From assembly GCA_029067085.1 (NCBI GenBank), contig JAIEFE010000016.1:138665-202664 (forward strand): a stretch of DNA of 64,000 nt. Reading direction: 5' to 3'. The notes beneath the pieces are model-generated. The model did no database searches and was not told the DNA's origin. It saw nothing but the letters and a program-made list of their open reading frames with translations. Numbering within the stretch: the first letter of the stretch is position 1; every line of letters begins with the position of its first letter. Shown piece after piece: positions 1 through 8,869 of this stretch. The translations under genes were made by a program, and so were the position numbers. The stretch is from Lachnospiraceae bacterium (GTDB lineage Bacteria > Bacillota > Clostridia > Lachnospirales > Lachnospiraceae).

Positions 1-2
1 GT

Positions 3-146
3 CAGTCTAATGGGTATCGCATTATATATTATGCAGTTCGGGATGATGCGGAGGTGTATCTTCTTACGATTTATTATAAAAAGGATGATAACAGGATACC
101 GACTAATCAGGAGATTATAGAGTTGGTAGAGACTTATTGCATGTAG
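3..146 (+). CDS. RelE/HigB-like toxin, C-terminal part (cut by window edge)
   Basis: An open frame enters from the left edge and ends at TAG 144-146, giving 47 residues. The segment contains GYRIIYYAVRDDAEVYLLTI followed by YYKKDD and a helix ending ELVETYCM. This matches the C-terminal beta-strands and last helix of RelE/ParE/HigB-type mRNA interferase toxins. The start is outside the window and no antitoxin gene follows, so any antitoxin would lie to the left. It stands 116 bp upstream of a Wadjet locus, which fits a defence-type island. The assignment rests on pattern recognition of a short piece; an unrelated beta-rich small protein is the main alternative. Confidence 0.6.
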   Translation, partial: QSNGYRIIYYAVRDDAEVYLLTIYYKKDDNRIPTNQEIIELVETYCM

Positions 147-262
147 TTTTTTTGCTGATTTATACTACGATTTTTGTGAAAAAATATTAAGAAGAAAGGT
201 TGAAAGAAAAATACTTTAATGATTGATTATGAGCCCGCTAAGGCGGACATGAGGATTATAAA

Positions 263-553
263 TTGAAATATTTGGAATCAATTCAGGAAACGATATATTT
301 ATCCGCTGGTAACGCTCCACAGTACAGACGTATTATGCGGATTTTTTTTATGGAATATGAAAAAATGCATTTTCAGTTATATAAGGAAGATGTGTTAGAA
401 TTGCTCAGAGAGTATCCAGAGTTTTCGGATTATCCTATGGAGCAGTTGAAAACAGATTTAGAGGCATTGGTTGCTTGGAAGAATCTCACACCTATTCAGG
501 ATCCCAAAAGAGTTTACACAATCGCAGAATATAAAAACAAGCAGTTCCGTTAG
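263..553 (+). CDS. jetA: Wadjet type II JetA, N-terminal fragment (stop at 551-553)
   Basis: This is the first 96 residues of a TIGR02677/DUF2397-type protein, the JetA (MukF/kleisin-like) subunit of type II Wadjet, which restricts plasmids. The start is TTG 263, with GAGG at 251-254 eight bases upstream; no in-frame ATG has a better site. The segment (SAGNAPQYRRIMRIFF, then a winged-helix-like stretch ending in IAEYKNKQFR) matches the usual N-terminus of the family. An in-frame TAG ends it, and the same frame reopens at ATG 557 with the remainder of the protein. Either the gene is inactivated by a nonsense change or it makes two polypeptides by termination and re-initiation. The frame is preserved across the stop, so this is not a frameshift. 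Confidence 0.8.
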   Translation: MKYLESIQETIYLSAGNAPQYRRIMRIFFMEYEKMHFQLYKEDVLELLREYPEFSDYPMEQLKTDLEALVAWKNLTPIQDPKRVYTIAEYKNKQFR

Positions 554-556
554 ACT

Positions 557-1738
557 ATGTCAGAATATGCGGTGGAGATAGAGAGAATGACGGTAAAACT
601 GGAAACTCTTTTTCTGGATAGCGGTAATCTGTCTATGAATTATTTTGCGCGGATAGAAAGTGCTTTACTTGAAATGGAGCAGATGAGTCATCAGGAACTC
701 AAAGCAGTGAATGAATGGTGGAGTAATTTACAGGAAGATTTTAAAAGATTAAATCGCAATTATCAGGATTATTTGCGGGAGTTCTATTCAGGAAAATCAG
801 ATAAAGTTCTTAAATCTATAGAGTTTGTTGTACACAAAGACAGATTCATTTCTTATTTACAGGAATTTGTGCAGCAGCTTCAGAATAAATCCATACGAAT
901 AGAAAATACAATTAAAAAATTGTCCAGAGAAATGGTAAACGAGGTATTGGAGAGGGTTATTGAAAGTGAATTGGAAATTCCGCATCCGAATTCTGAAATA
1001 CAGAATTTGAGAGAGAATGCAATAAGGGAAAATATTTATGGAAAATGGCAGAGCCTGTCGGACTGGTTTATTTCAACGGAAAAGCATCCGAGCGAAAGCC
1101 AGAAAGTGTTGGATGTTACAGACGAGGTTATCCGAAAAATAATACAAAATGCAGCTTTGATTGTACAATTGCAAAATTGGGGAATCAGCCGTAAGGAAGA
1201 TTATAAGAAATTTATTCAAATGTTTGCGCAGTGTGAAAATGTGGAAGCAGCGCACAAACTTTCGGCGCATGTATTTGGATTACAGCACGTGCGGCACTTT
1301 AAAGTAAACGGCCCGCGTGCTACTGACAGCATAAACAGTGGTGTTTTTGATGAAGTACCGTCAGTATATGAATTGAAGCCTCACACCAGAACGTATAAAC
1401 CAAGAATACATAAATCAGGTTTTGAAAGCAAAGCTTTGGAGAAGCAGGCACAGCGGAACCAATATTTGAAAAAGCTGGAAGAAGACAAAAAGCTGGTTAC
1501 AAAATATATCAAGGATAAGCAGCTGGATATCAGTTGGATTACTGACTGCATTTCGGTTGACACTAGGGAAACTCTTCTACGTTGGATTGCCCAGGCGAAT
1601 CTGAATGCTTCTAAAAGTGGGATGACAGAATATGGGCAGGCATTCCACATGAAAATATTAGAGGGCAGCCACACTTTGAAATGCGAGGATGGGGAACTGG
1701 TGATGCCTATATATGTATTCCAGTTTGAGGATGAGTAG
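557..1738 (+). CDS. jetA: Wadjet type II JetA, C-terminal fragment
   Basis: These 393 residues continue the 263-553 frame after one stop codon and one Thr codon. The opening SEYAVEIERMTVKLE is the normal interior of TIGR02677 proteins rather than an N-terminus. Both pieces with the intervening codons make about 491 residues, the usual family length. ATG 557 lies three bases after the TAG, so re-initiation by terminating ribosomes is possible, although no separate SD is needed or obvious. The body is helical and charged, as expected for a kleisin-like subunit that bridges the SMC heads. Its 3' end is nearly contiguous with jetB. Family identity is secure; whether functional protein is made is not. 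Confidence 0.85.
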   Translation: MSEYAVEIERMTVKLETLFLDSGNLSMNYFARIESALLEMEQMSHQELKAVNEWWSNLQEDFKRLNRNYQDYLREFYSGKSDKVLKSIEFVVHKDRFISYLQEFVQQLQNKSIRIENTIKKLSREMVNEVLERVIESELEIPHPNSEIQNLRENAIRENIYGKWQSLSDWFISTEKHPSESQKVLDVTDEVIRKIIQNAALIVQLQNWGISRKEDYKKFIQMFAQCENVEAAHKLSAHVFGLQHVRHFKVNGPRATDSINSGVFDEVPSVYELKPHTRTYKPRIHKSGFESKALEKQAQRNQYLKKLEEDKKLVTKYIKDKQLDISWITDCISVDTRETLLRWIAQANLNASKSGMTEYGQAFHMKILEGSHTLKCEDGELVMPIYVFQFEDE

Positions 1739-1739
1739 A

Positions 1740-2882
1740 ATGGAAGCGGTAAGGGCGTTAATAGAAAATTGTTGGATCGACAAAAAGAAAGATAAAGAAT
1801 TATATACAAAGGTACGTAGGGAACTGTCTAAATGCCAAAAATTTTTTCGTGAACAGTTAGGCTGGACGATTATTAATAATGAGCAGATATTAAAGGCAGA
1901 AAAAATTCCTGCCCATGCGGAAAGTTTTATGGGAATTACGGACTTTATAGAAAGCAGGGATTACTGCCTGTTTTGTGCTGTTCTGGCTTTCTTGGAAGAC
2001 AAGGAGGAGCAGGAGCAGTTTTTATTATCAGAATTGGTAGACATGCTGGAACTGCAATTGAAGGGTGTGCTTGATGTGAATTGGACATCATTTACGCAGA
2101 GAAAGTCTCTTGTAAGAGTTTTGCAGTTTTGTGAAAATATGAGATTGCTGGAAGCATATGAAGGGAGCTCTGATAATATCGGCAGCGGCATAGGGCAGGA
2201 GATTTTGTATGAAAATACAGGGCTTTCCAGATACATGGCGGTAAACTTCGCATATAGTATTGCAGACTTTCAGTCGTGGGAAGATTTTGAAAACCGGCAG
2301 ATAGAAGAAAGTGAAGCTGACAGAGGACATTATAGGATTAACCGTGTGTATAGACAGCTCGTTGCAGCACCTGCCCTATACTGGAGCCGGGCTGATAATC
2401 CGGACAGTATATATCTGAAAAATCAGAGGCAGTGGATACAGAAAAATATCAGTGAATATTTGGGAGGGTATCTCCATATACATAAAAATGCCGCTTTTTT
2501 GGTGATGGATGAGGAGGAATGTTTTGGGGAAAGACATCCCAGAGAGGCTATGCTTCCGGAGCTTGTTTTGATTTTGTGCAGGTTAATCAGGGAAAAAGTG
2601 GAAACCGGTGTTTGGGAGGAGCGGCAGGATGAGTGTATTGTGGTTTCACAAAAAGAGTTTCAGGCGGAACTTCATAATTGCCGTGACAGATATGGACAGG
2701 CATGGAGTAAGGAATACAGGGAAATGGAAGACACAAAGTTACTGACAACAGTTATTTCTTATATGAAATCCTGGATGATGATTGAAGAGTGTGACGAGGA
2801 AATTGTTATTTATCCGGCAGCAGGAAAGACAACCGGGAATTATCCCGCAGATTTTCAGACAAAGGGGAAAGCAGATGAATGA
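1740..2882 (+). CDS. jetB: Wadjet type II JetB (TIGR02678/DUF2398 family)
   Basis: An intact 380-residue protein of the TIGR02678/DUF2398 family, the MukE-like partner of JetA and JetC in type II Wadjet. Recognisable family segments are DYCLFCAVLAFLEDKEEQEQ followed by LLSELVDMLE near residues 80-110, and ENTGLSRYMAVNFA around 165. ATG 1740 is preferred because GAGG at 1727-1730 sits nine bases upstream; ATG 1731 would leave almost no spacing. It begins one base after the jetA stop and overlaps jetC by eight bases, so the genes are translationally coupled. No internal stop is seen. Among the four subunits, only jetB and jetD have uninterrupted frames. Confidence 0.9.
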   Translation: MEAVRALIENCWIDKKKDKELYTKVRRELSKCQKFFREQLGWTIINNEQILKAEKIPAHAESFMGITDFIESRDYCLFCAVLAFLEDKEEQEQFLLSELVDMLELQLKGVLDVNWTSFTQRKSLVRVLQFCENMRLLEAYEGSSDNIGSGIGQEILYENTGLSRYMAVNFAYSIADFQSWEDFENRQIEESEADRGHYRINRVYRQLVAAPALYWSRADNPDSIYLKNQRQWIQKNISEYLGGYLHIHKNAAFLVMDEEECFGERHPREAMLPELVLILCRLIREKVETGVWEERQDECIVVSQKEFQAELHNCRDRYGQAWSKEYREMEDTKLLTTVISYMKSWMMIEECDEEIVIYPAAGKTTGNYPADFQTKGKADE

Positions 2883-4473
2883 GCGTTGGCATATGAACCG
2901 AATAGGATTTGTAAATTTCTGGTTGTATGATGATGAAGTATTTTCTTTTGCAGAGGGCAAACTGCTGCTCCGCGGGCAGAATGCCTCAGGAAAATCTATT
3001 ACAACGCAGAGCTTTATTCCTTTTATACTGGATGGAGACAGGACACCCAGCCGGCTGGATCCTTTTGGATCCAGTGACAGGAGAATGGAATACTATTTTT
3101 TGCATGATGGTGAGAAAGAGGAAGCGACCGGTTATTTGTATTTGGAGTTTCAAAAGGGAAACCGTTATCGGACGATTGGAATCGGCCAGCAGGTGCAAAG
3201 AGGAAAAGCGATGGGCTTTTGGGGCTTTGTTGTGTTGGATGGGAGAAGAATTGGTTATGATTTTAAACTGTACCGGGAAGTGGGGAATACAAAGATTGTT
3301 TATACAAAGCAGGAAATGAAAAAAGAACTGGGAGAAAGTAATCTGTTTACGGAAGTACAGAAAGAATATATGAGTTTTGTGAACAAACATATATTTGGAT
3401 TTCCAAGGCTGGAACAATATAAGCAGTTTATACGGCTCTTGATAAAAGTCAGAGCGCCGAAGCTTTCTAAGGAATTTACGCCGAGAAAAGTATATGAGAT
3501 ATTGAACGACTCTTTACAGACTTTGTCTGATGAGGATTTACGTGCCATGGTAGATGCCATGGAGAAAATGGATGATATACAGGATAAGCTGGACGGCTTA
3601 AAAAGAGCTTATAAAGATTTGCAGATTATACGAAATGAGTACATAAAGTATAATCAGTATATGTTGGGACAAAAAGCAGCCGCATATCTGGAAGAAAAAG
3701 GACTGGTTGATGAAGCCAGAGGAAGACTGGAAGCGGAAAAAGATGAATTAAGGGAGACGAGAGAAAAGTTAGGGGAATCCTATGCAAGAAGCGCCGAACT
3801 CAAAACAGAGAAAAGTCTGTTGGAACGGGAGAAGGAAGCCATTGGTACAACGGACCTGGAGGAGGCGGATGAAAAATTAAGACAGTGTCGGAAACGGCAG
3901 GAAGAGGCAGAGAAGGAAGTTGACAAATATTGCCAAAGTATTGAGCAGCACAGAAATACGATACGGGAGTATTATGCCATAATCCGTGAGGTACAAAAGA
4001 GCATCAGTGCATGTCAATTGGAGATAGAGCAGCTTGTGAATGAGATGGATGAGCTGCAGGAAACCGTCTGCTTTTCCGGACATGCGCATGTTTTAAGCTT
4101 GTGGAAGAATTCGGACGGTTATGAGGAATGTAAGGAAATAAAAAGCCAGCTTGAAACATTATGTAAAAACGTAGAAATGGCATTGGCGGAACTGAAAAGG
4201 TTTAAAGAAGTGCAGATACAATGGGACAAGCTGTCAGAAGAATGCAGCAGTCTGGAAGAAAAGAAGGCGCAGGTAAAACAGCAGGTGGACGACGCGGAAG
4301 CGATGGAGGATGTGCTGAGGGATGATTTGATTGAGGCATACTATGGGTTGGAGCAGCTTAATCAAGAATTCTATTTATCCAAAAAAGAACTGGAACAAAT
4401 ATCAGGATATATTCAGAGATATCAGGGGATAGCGGATTATGGGGATGTGCGCAATCTCATCGGGAACATATGA
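2875..4473 (+). CDS. jetC: Wadjet type II JetC (SMC-like ATPase), N-terminal half ending at in-frame TGA
   Basis: The N-terminal 532 residues of a TIGR02680-family SMC/MukB-like ATPase, the DNA loop-extruding motor of Wadjet. Walker A is GQNASGKS at residues 34-41. The globular head continues through FSEQYKQF-like helices to about residue 230 and then becomes a long charged coiled coil. The start ATG 2875 overlaps the end of jetB. The frame is stopped by TGA 4471-4473, and translation of the same frame resumes without a shift (ETKNQKLGSELSALKI). The stop falls in the coiled coil just before the hinge-like segment, so the half-protein alone lacks the signature motif and Walker B. Nonsense inactivation, a split gene or an assembly error are the options. 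Confidence 0.85.
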   Translation: MNERWHMNRIGFVNFWLYDDEVFSFAEGKLLLRGQNASGKSITTQSFIPFILDGDRTPSRLDPFGSSDRRMEYYFLHDGEKEEATGYLYLEFQKGNRYRTIGIGQQVQRGKAMGFWGFVVLDGRRIGYDFKLYREVGNTKIVYTKQEMKKELGESNLFTEVQKEYMSFVNKHIFGFPRLEQYKQFIRLLIKVRAPKLSKEFTPRKVYEILNDSLQTLSDEDLRAMVDAMEKMDDIQDKLDGLKRAYKDLQIIRNEYIKYNQYMLGQKAAAYLEEKGLVDEARGRLEAEKDELRETREKLGESYARSAELKTEKSLLEREKEAIGTTDLEEADEKLRQCRKRQEEAEKEVDKYCQSIEQHRNTIREYYAIIREVQKSISACQLEIEQLVNEMDELQETVCFSGHAHVLSLWKNSDGYEECKEIKSQLETLCKNVEMALAELKRFKEVQIQWDKLSEECSSLEEKKAQVKQQVDDAEAMEDVLRDDLIEAYYGLEQLNQEFYLSKKELEQISGYIQRYQGIADYGDVRNLIGNI

Positions 4474-4512
4474 GAGACGAAAAACCAGAAGCTGGGAAGT
4501 GAGCTTTCTGCC

Positions 4513-6912
4513 TTGAAGATACGAATGGAAAAGAAAACGGAATCTGTAAAAGTTTGTACAGAAGAACTGGAGGAGTTGGAAAAAGCCCAGGAGATCACTC
4601 CTTTGCGCAGAGAAATCCTGTGCAGGACGAGGGAGCGGCTGTCAGAAAACAATATTTCTTTTTTGCCCTTTTATGAAGCGGTTGATTTTGCAGAGGGTAT
4701 TTCCATGCAGGACAGAGATTTGACGGAATGCCAGTTAGAGGATGCAGGCCTTTTAGACGCATTAGTTGTTTCAGAGAAAGACTATGTAAGGGCGATGCAG
4801 ATTTTGGGAGAATGGTCAGATAAGATTCTCTGGTTAAAAGATTCTGGAAAGAACGGATATGGCAAACTGGTAGTAGCGGCCAAAGACCCGGAACTGCAGA
4901 AGATGGCAAAGCAGATTTTGACCAATATCGGAGAAGAAGATGACTACCAGATTGTATTAAAGCCCAATGGCTATTTCAGGCATGGAGCAGTGGAAGGATT
5001 CAGTAAACCTGAAAAAGAGGCATGTTACATTGGAGAAGCGGTAAGAAGGGAAAAGAAGAAGGAGCAAATCAGAAGAAAGAGGGAAGAACTGCAGTTCTTG
5101 CAGCAGGAATTGGATGCGTTGGAACAAGGGAGTGATGTATTAAAGAAACGGCTTGAAATCTTGCGGGAAGAATATCGTGGATTGCCAGTATTTGATGAGT
5201 TGGACCAGGCAATTGCGATGAAGAGGGATTTAGACTGGGCGCTTGAAAAGTGCAGTGAAGAGTGCAGCAAGAAGCAAAGAGAAATAGAGGAGTGTGAAGT
5301 CAGGAAAAAGCAGTCTGCACAGCGGGTCATAACCAGCTGCCGGGAACTGCCCTACGAAAGAAATATTGACAGTTATGAAGAAGTTTTGGAGGCGCTTTGG
5401 GAGTATAAGAATCAGTTGGAATCGTTTCAGATGGCTGCTGTGCGTTATTCGGCGGAGCAGGACAGGGAAGATATGCAGAGGCAGCTGATTGAAAAAGAGG
5501 AAGACGCAATTGATACAGAAGATCTCTATAAAAAGAAGGGGGAGCAGGAGGTACAGGAACAGAAACTGCAAATAGAAAAACTGGAAGAATTTCTCAATGC
5601 ACCCGAAAATAAAGAGAAAGCGGAGCGACTGAAAGCAATCAAGGAAGAACTGCATCAGAAGGACGAGGAGGAACGGGAATTAGGTAAGAAGCAGGCTGTA
5701 TGGGAGAGTGATGTAAAAAAGCTGGAGCCGGATATTGAAAGGCAAAAAAATATAGTTATGGAAAAAATGGAGAAAGAGACCCGGCTCAGGAGATATTTTG
5801 AGGAGGAATTATCGCTGGGGCTTGTATTTGCAAGAGAAAGCAAAACAATACCGGAAGCTGCTGAACAGGCAAAAGGGATAATAAGGGAAAGTGACAGAAA
5901 TAAGTCGGTAGCAGAGGTTGTATCGAATCTGGACCGGATTTTCCATGCGCATATCGGAAATTTGGTAAATTACGGGACATTTATGGAAGAGTGTTTCGCA
6001 GAAGAAACAAAAGATGCGATGGTGTTGCGTAAGCGCCATAGGATTGTCTCTTATGTGCAGGGACGTAAATTGTATTTTGAAGATTTTTATAAAATAATTA
6101 AAGAAAGGATTGATGAAACCGAACTGTTAATTCGCCAAAAGGACAGAGAGTTGTTTGAAAATATTTTGTCGGACACATTGAGCCGAAAGCTGAATGTACG
6201 TATTGCCGAAAGCAGGAAGTGGATTCAGGATATGTCTTCTCTTATGCGTAAAATGGATACTTCCATGTCATTGACTTTTTCATTGGACTGGAGAGCAAAG
6301 ACCGCAGGTGGAGAAGGTGAATTGGATACAGCGGAATTGGAGAAGCTGTTGAACCGGGACAGAGAATTAATGACTACAGAGGATATCGAAAAAATTTCCG
6401 CACATTTCAGAAATAAGATTTATACTGTAAAGCAGATGGCAGAGGAAAACGGTGAAGTTTTGAGTTATTCTGATTTGGTGAGAGAAGCGCTGGATTATCG
6501 GAAGTGGTTTGAATTCAAAATGTTTTACTACAGGAATGATGAAAATAAGAAGGAATTAACCAATGGAGCTTTTAATCGCTTCAGCGGAGGTGAAAAGGCA
6601 ATGGCAATGTATGTCCCTCTGTTTGCGGCGGTAAATGCACAGTATAAAAAAGTGGAACATGATGATTTACCAAGAATGATCGCGTTGGATGAGGCATTTG
6701 CAGGTGTAGATGATAAAAATATCAGCAGTATGTTTGAACTTGTAAGAAGGTTTGATTTTGATTATATTATGAATTCACAGGTGCTGTGGGGATGTTACGC
6801 TTCTGTTCCTTTTTTGCGGATAGCAGAACTACTCAGGCCTGCAAATTCGCAGGTGGTTACGGTTATCTACTATTTATGGAATGGAAAGCAGAGAATTATT
6901 GAGGAGCAGTGA
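4513..6912 (+). CDS. jetC: Wadjet type II JetC, C-terminal half
   Basis: The C-terminal part of the same TIGR02680-type ATPase, in the same frame as 2875-4473. TTG 4513 is the first plausible re-initiation codon after the TGA, with a weak GGGAAG at 4494-4499. The order is coiled coil, a hinge-like segment (FLPFYEAVDF, then LLDALVVSEKDY), a second coiled coil, and the C-terminal head. The head carries the ABC signature FSGGEKAM near 6580-6603 and Walker B MIALDEAFAGVD near 6676-6711. Counted through the stop, the whole gene is about 1345 codons, the normal size. Motifs needed for ATPase function are intact in both halves, so the TGA is either recent or tolerated. Confidence 0.85.
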   Translation: MKIRMEKKTESVKVCTEELEELEKAQEITPLRREILCRTRERLSENNISFLPFYEAVDFAEGISMQDRDLTECQLEDAGLLDALVVSEKDYVRAMQILGEWSDKILWLKDSGKNGYGKLVVAAKDPELQKMAKQILTNIGEEDDYQIVLKPNGYFRHGAVEGFSKPEKEACYIGEAVRREKKKEQIRRKREELQFLQQELDALEQGSDVLKKRLEILREEYRGLPVFDELDQAIAMKRDLDWALEKCSEECSKKQREIEECEVRKKQSAQRVITSCRELPYERNIDSYEEVLEALWEYKNQLESFQMAAVRYSAEQDREDMQRQLIEKEEDAIDTEDLYKKKGEQEVQEQKLQIEKLEEFLNAPENKEKAERLKAIKEELHQKDEEERELGKKQAVWESDVKKLEPDIERQKNIVMEKMEKETRLRRYFEEELSLGLVFARESKTIPEAAEQAKGIIRESDRNKSVAEVVSNLDRIFHAHIGNLVNYGTFMEECFAEETKDAMVLRKRHRIVSYVQGRKLYFEDFYKIIKERIDETELLIRQKDRELFENILSDTLSRKLNVRIAESRKWIQDMSSLMRKMDTSMSLTFSLDWRAKTAGGEGELDTAELEKLLNRDRELMTTEDIEKISAHFRNKIYTVKQMAEENGEVLSYSDLVREALDYRKWFEFKMFYYRNDENKKELTNGAFNRFSGGEKAMAMYVPLFAAVNAQYKKVEHDDLPRMIALDEAFAGVDDKNISSMFELVRRFDFDYIMNSQVLWGCYASVPFLRIAELLRPANSQVVTVIYYLWNGKQRIIEEQ

Positions 6913-6913
6913 T

Positions 6914-8236
6914 GTGGAAGAAAATATTTTAGAACAATGCGCTTGTTATTTCAGAAAAAATAAAGCATATCTCCGTATGTTTATGGAGATGAAGAAGAAA
7001 TATATGAAATATGGAAAGCTTTCAGGGAAAATCTGCCTTGAGAATCTATCTGAAACAGAATGCAAAGCTTTAGGCGCGGTTTTCGGAAAAAGTCTGTTGC
7101 CGGGTGACTTTACATTTTCTATTTCACAGTTGCAGGCTGCATTAAATGAAACAAAATATTGTGATATCGAAGTGGAGAAACTTGTAGAAAAATATTTTGA
7201 AGAAAGGATTCTGTCAAACAGTCAAAAGAAAGAAGAAAAAACTGAGTCAAATAAAATGTTCTGGGAGATGTTTTTGAATGAGGCAATAGACCGGTTTGGC
7301 GCTGAAGCCAGGGGAGTCCTTTGGCTGAGGGTAGTATGGGAGCAGCGAAGATACGGCTATCAGCTTATTGTGAAGGAAAGAGAAAAATCGGAGAATATTA
7401 TAAAAGACATGCTTATGGAAGTATGCAGGGCATTGGAGTATTTGGCGGACGGGAATGGGAAAAAAGGTGTTAGACTGGCTGTGCTGGGGGCAAAAATAAC
7501 AAAGAATCCTCATTACTTTGATAGGCAGAATGCTGCGGGGCGTTTGTTGATCAACGCCCTAAGTTTTATTTATAATACAGAGGAGCCAAAGGGTCAGGAG
7601 GAGGTTTTGGCATTGTATTATTTGTCAGGAATTTATACTGATGACATTTCCAGTTACACAACATGCTATGGAATCCATTTTTATGAGGGTGATAGAGAAC
7701 ATGAAGCCTATTGGCATTTTATTGAAAAAGGCGAAAAATATGTTTTGACGCTTTCCAATTTAAGCAGGCTGACAAGGGCAGGGAGTAGTAGGAAGAAAGT
7801 ATTTATTATCGAAAATCAAATGGTTTTTTCCCAAGTGTGTGAAGAAATCAGAGGGGAAGAATATTCTGTTATGTGTACTTCCGGCCAGTTAAAAACGGCT
7901 TCCTTATTTTTGATTGATATGTTGGTAAAGTCTGACTGTGAATTATATTATTGTGGCGATATTGATCCGGAAGGGATTGAGATAGCGGATAGAGTAATGG
8001 CAAGAAATTCGGCTAATATTTTTCTCTGGAGAATGACAGTGGAGGACTATTATCGCTCGATATCGGATGAAAAGCTTACAGAGAAGCGTTTAAAGAAATT
8101 GGATAAAATTGCAAATATTCAACTAAGGAAACTTTCTGAAGTTTTGAAGATAGAAAAGAAAGCCGGTTATCAGGAACATTTAATTGATTTGATGGTACGG
8201 GATATTAGGATAAAAAGCTTTTCGGAAGAGTTATAG
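6914..8236 (+). CDS. jetD: Wadjet type II JetD (TOPRIM nuclease subunit, TIGR02679)
   Basis: An intact protein of about 440 residues in the TIGR02679 family, the topoisomerase VI-like TOPRIM subunit that cleaves DNA in Wadjet. The TOPRIM signature is visible as VFIIENQ (metal-binding Glu) near 7799-7819 and CGDIDPEG near 7952-7975, with the DxD pair. GTG 6914 is preferred because GAGGAG at 6901-6906 precedes it by seven bases. ATG 6881 would extend the protein 11 residues into jetC without an SD. The start is one base past the jetC stop. With jetA, jetB and jetC in this order it completes the type II gene set. Confidence 0.88.
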   Translation: MEENILEQCACYFRKNKAYLRMFMEMKKKYMKYGKLSGKICLENLSETECKALGAVFGKSLLPGDFTFSISQLQAALNETKYCDIEVEKLVEKYFEERILSNSQKKEEKTESNKMFWEMFLNEAIDRFGAEARGVLWLRVVWEQRRYGYQLIVKEREKSENIIKDMLMEVCRALEYLADGNGKKGVRLAVLGAKITKNPHYFDRQNAAGRLLINALSFIYNTEEPKGQEEVLALYYLSGIYTDDISSYTTCYGIHFYEGDREHEAYWHFIEKGEKYVLTLSNLSRLTRAGSSRKKVFIIENQMVFSQVCEEIRGEEYSVMCTSGQLKTASLFLIDMLVKSDCELYYCGDIDPEGIEIADRVMARNSANIFLWRMTVEDYYRSISDEKLTEKRLKKLDKIANIQLRKLSEVLKIEKKAGYQEHLIDLMVRDIRIKSFSEEL

Positions 8237-8496
8237 AGAATTTGGATTTTGTAAGGACAAATAAGAAGTCAAATATCTATGATTAGACAATTTGCAAAAG
8301 TGTGACATCAGTTTTTCTTAGATGGAAGAAATAATAGAGAATGTGTTTGTGTGTTGTATTGGCAACGGATGTGCAAAAGAGTTCGAATTTAAAACATGTT
8401 TTGGAATTTATATTAGAACAGGACGTTCTCCAAACTGAGACTAATTGCTATATGTTATGCCATATTACAAGTGAATTATGTTTGTATTGCAAGAAT

Positions 8497-8550
8497 AACT
8501 TGACACTAATTTACCACGATTTTTTCATGAACTTGACATTAATTTACCAC
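8497..8550 (+). repeat. Two direct copies of a 21-bp repeat, possible IS end remnant
   Basis: Copies at 8497-8517 and 8530-8550 differ by one base (aacttgacaYtaatttaccac) and are spaced 33 bp start to start. A weaker echo, tgacattaa, occurs at 8612-8620. Repeated terminal motifs of this size are typical of the ends of IS21-like elements, but no transposase frame is present between 8237 and 8869. An open frame across 8341-8601 runs through both copies and is not believed to be a gene. Apart from these copies and the palindrome at 8737-8762, I see nothing recognisable in this 630-bp gap. Confidence 0.6.
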
Positions 8551-8736
8551 AACCCCAACGAAGTTATGCGGCTTTGGGGGATTTTGATTCAAAAAAAGTG
8601 AAAAAAGTTCGTGACATTAACTTGACTCCATAGGGGTATGGGGCGTTGTGTGTGGCGGAGAGTCTGCCGAGTTAGAATGGAGAAGGTTTGATTTGAGTTT
8701 TGACATTATTATCTGCATAATCGATATCGTAAAAGC

Positions 8737-8762
8737 TAAAGTGGTCGAATTCGACCACTTTA
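8737..8762. promoter_or_regulatory. 26-bp perfect palindrome
   Basis: The half-site taaagtggtcgaa is followed directly by its exact reverse complement, with an EcoRI-like GAATTC at the centre and no loop. It lies 107 bp upstream of the membrane-protein gene at 8870. As RNA it would form a weak factor-independent terminator for either side; as DNA it has the form of a dimeric repressor operator. The sequence does not decide between these. Confidence 0.6.
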
Positions 8763-8869
8763 TTTACGACCCACATTTATAGCAGCTGATGACATTATAC
8801 TTGCCTGCGTATGTCATGCAGGTGTAAAATTTTATGTAATGATAATAACAAATGTGGAGGTTACAGAAG

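Noticed and set aside
551..4473. Genetic-code reassignment or selenocysteine explaining the stops in jetA and jetC
   Set aside because: TAG and TGA end many normal genes in this window, two different codons are involved, and no SECIS-like element was noticed after the TGA.
8341..8601. An 86-residue open frame
   Set aside because: It runs through both direct repeats, lacks an SD, and its composition is not protein-like.
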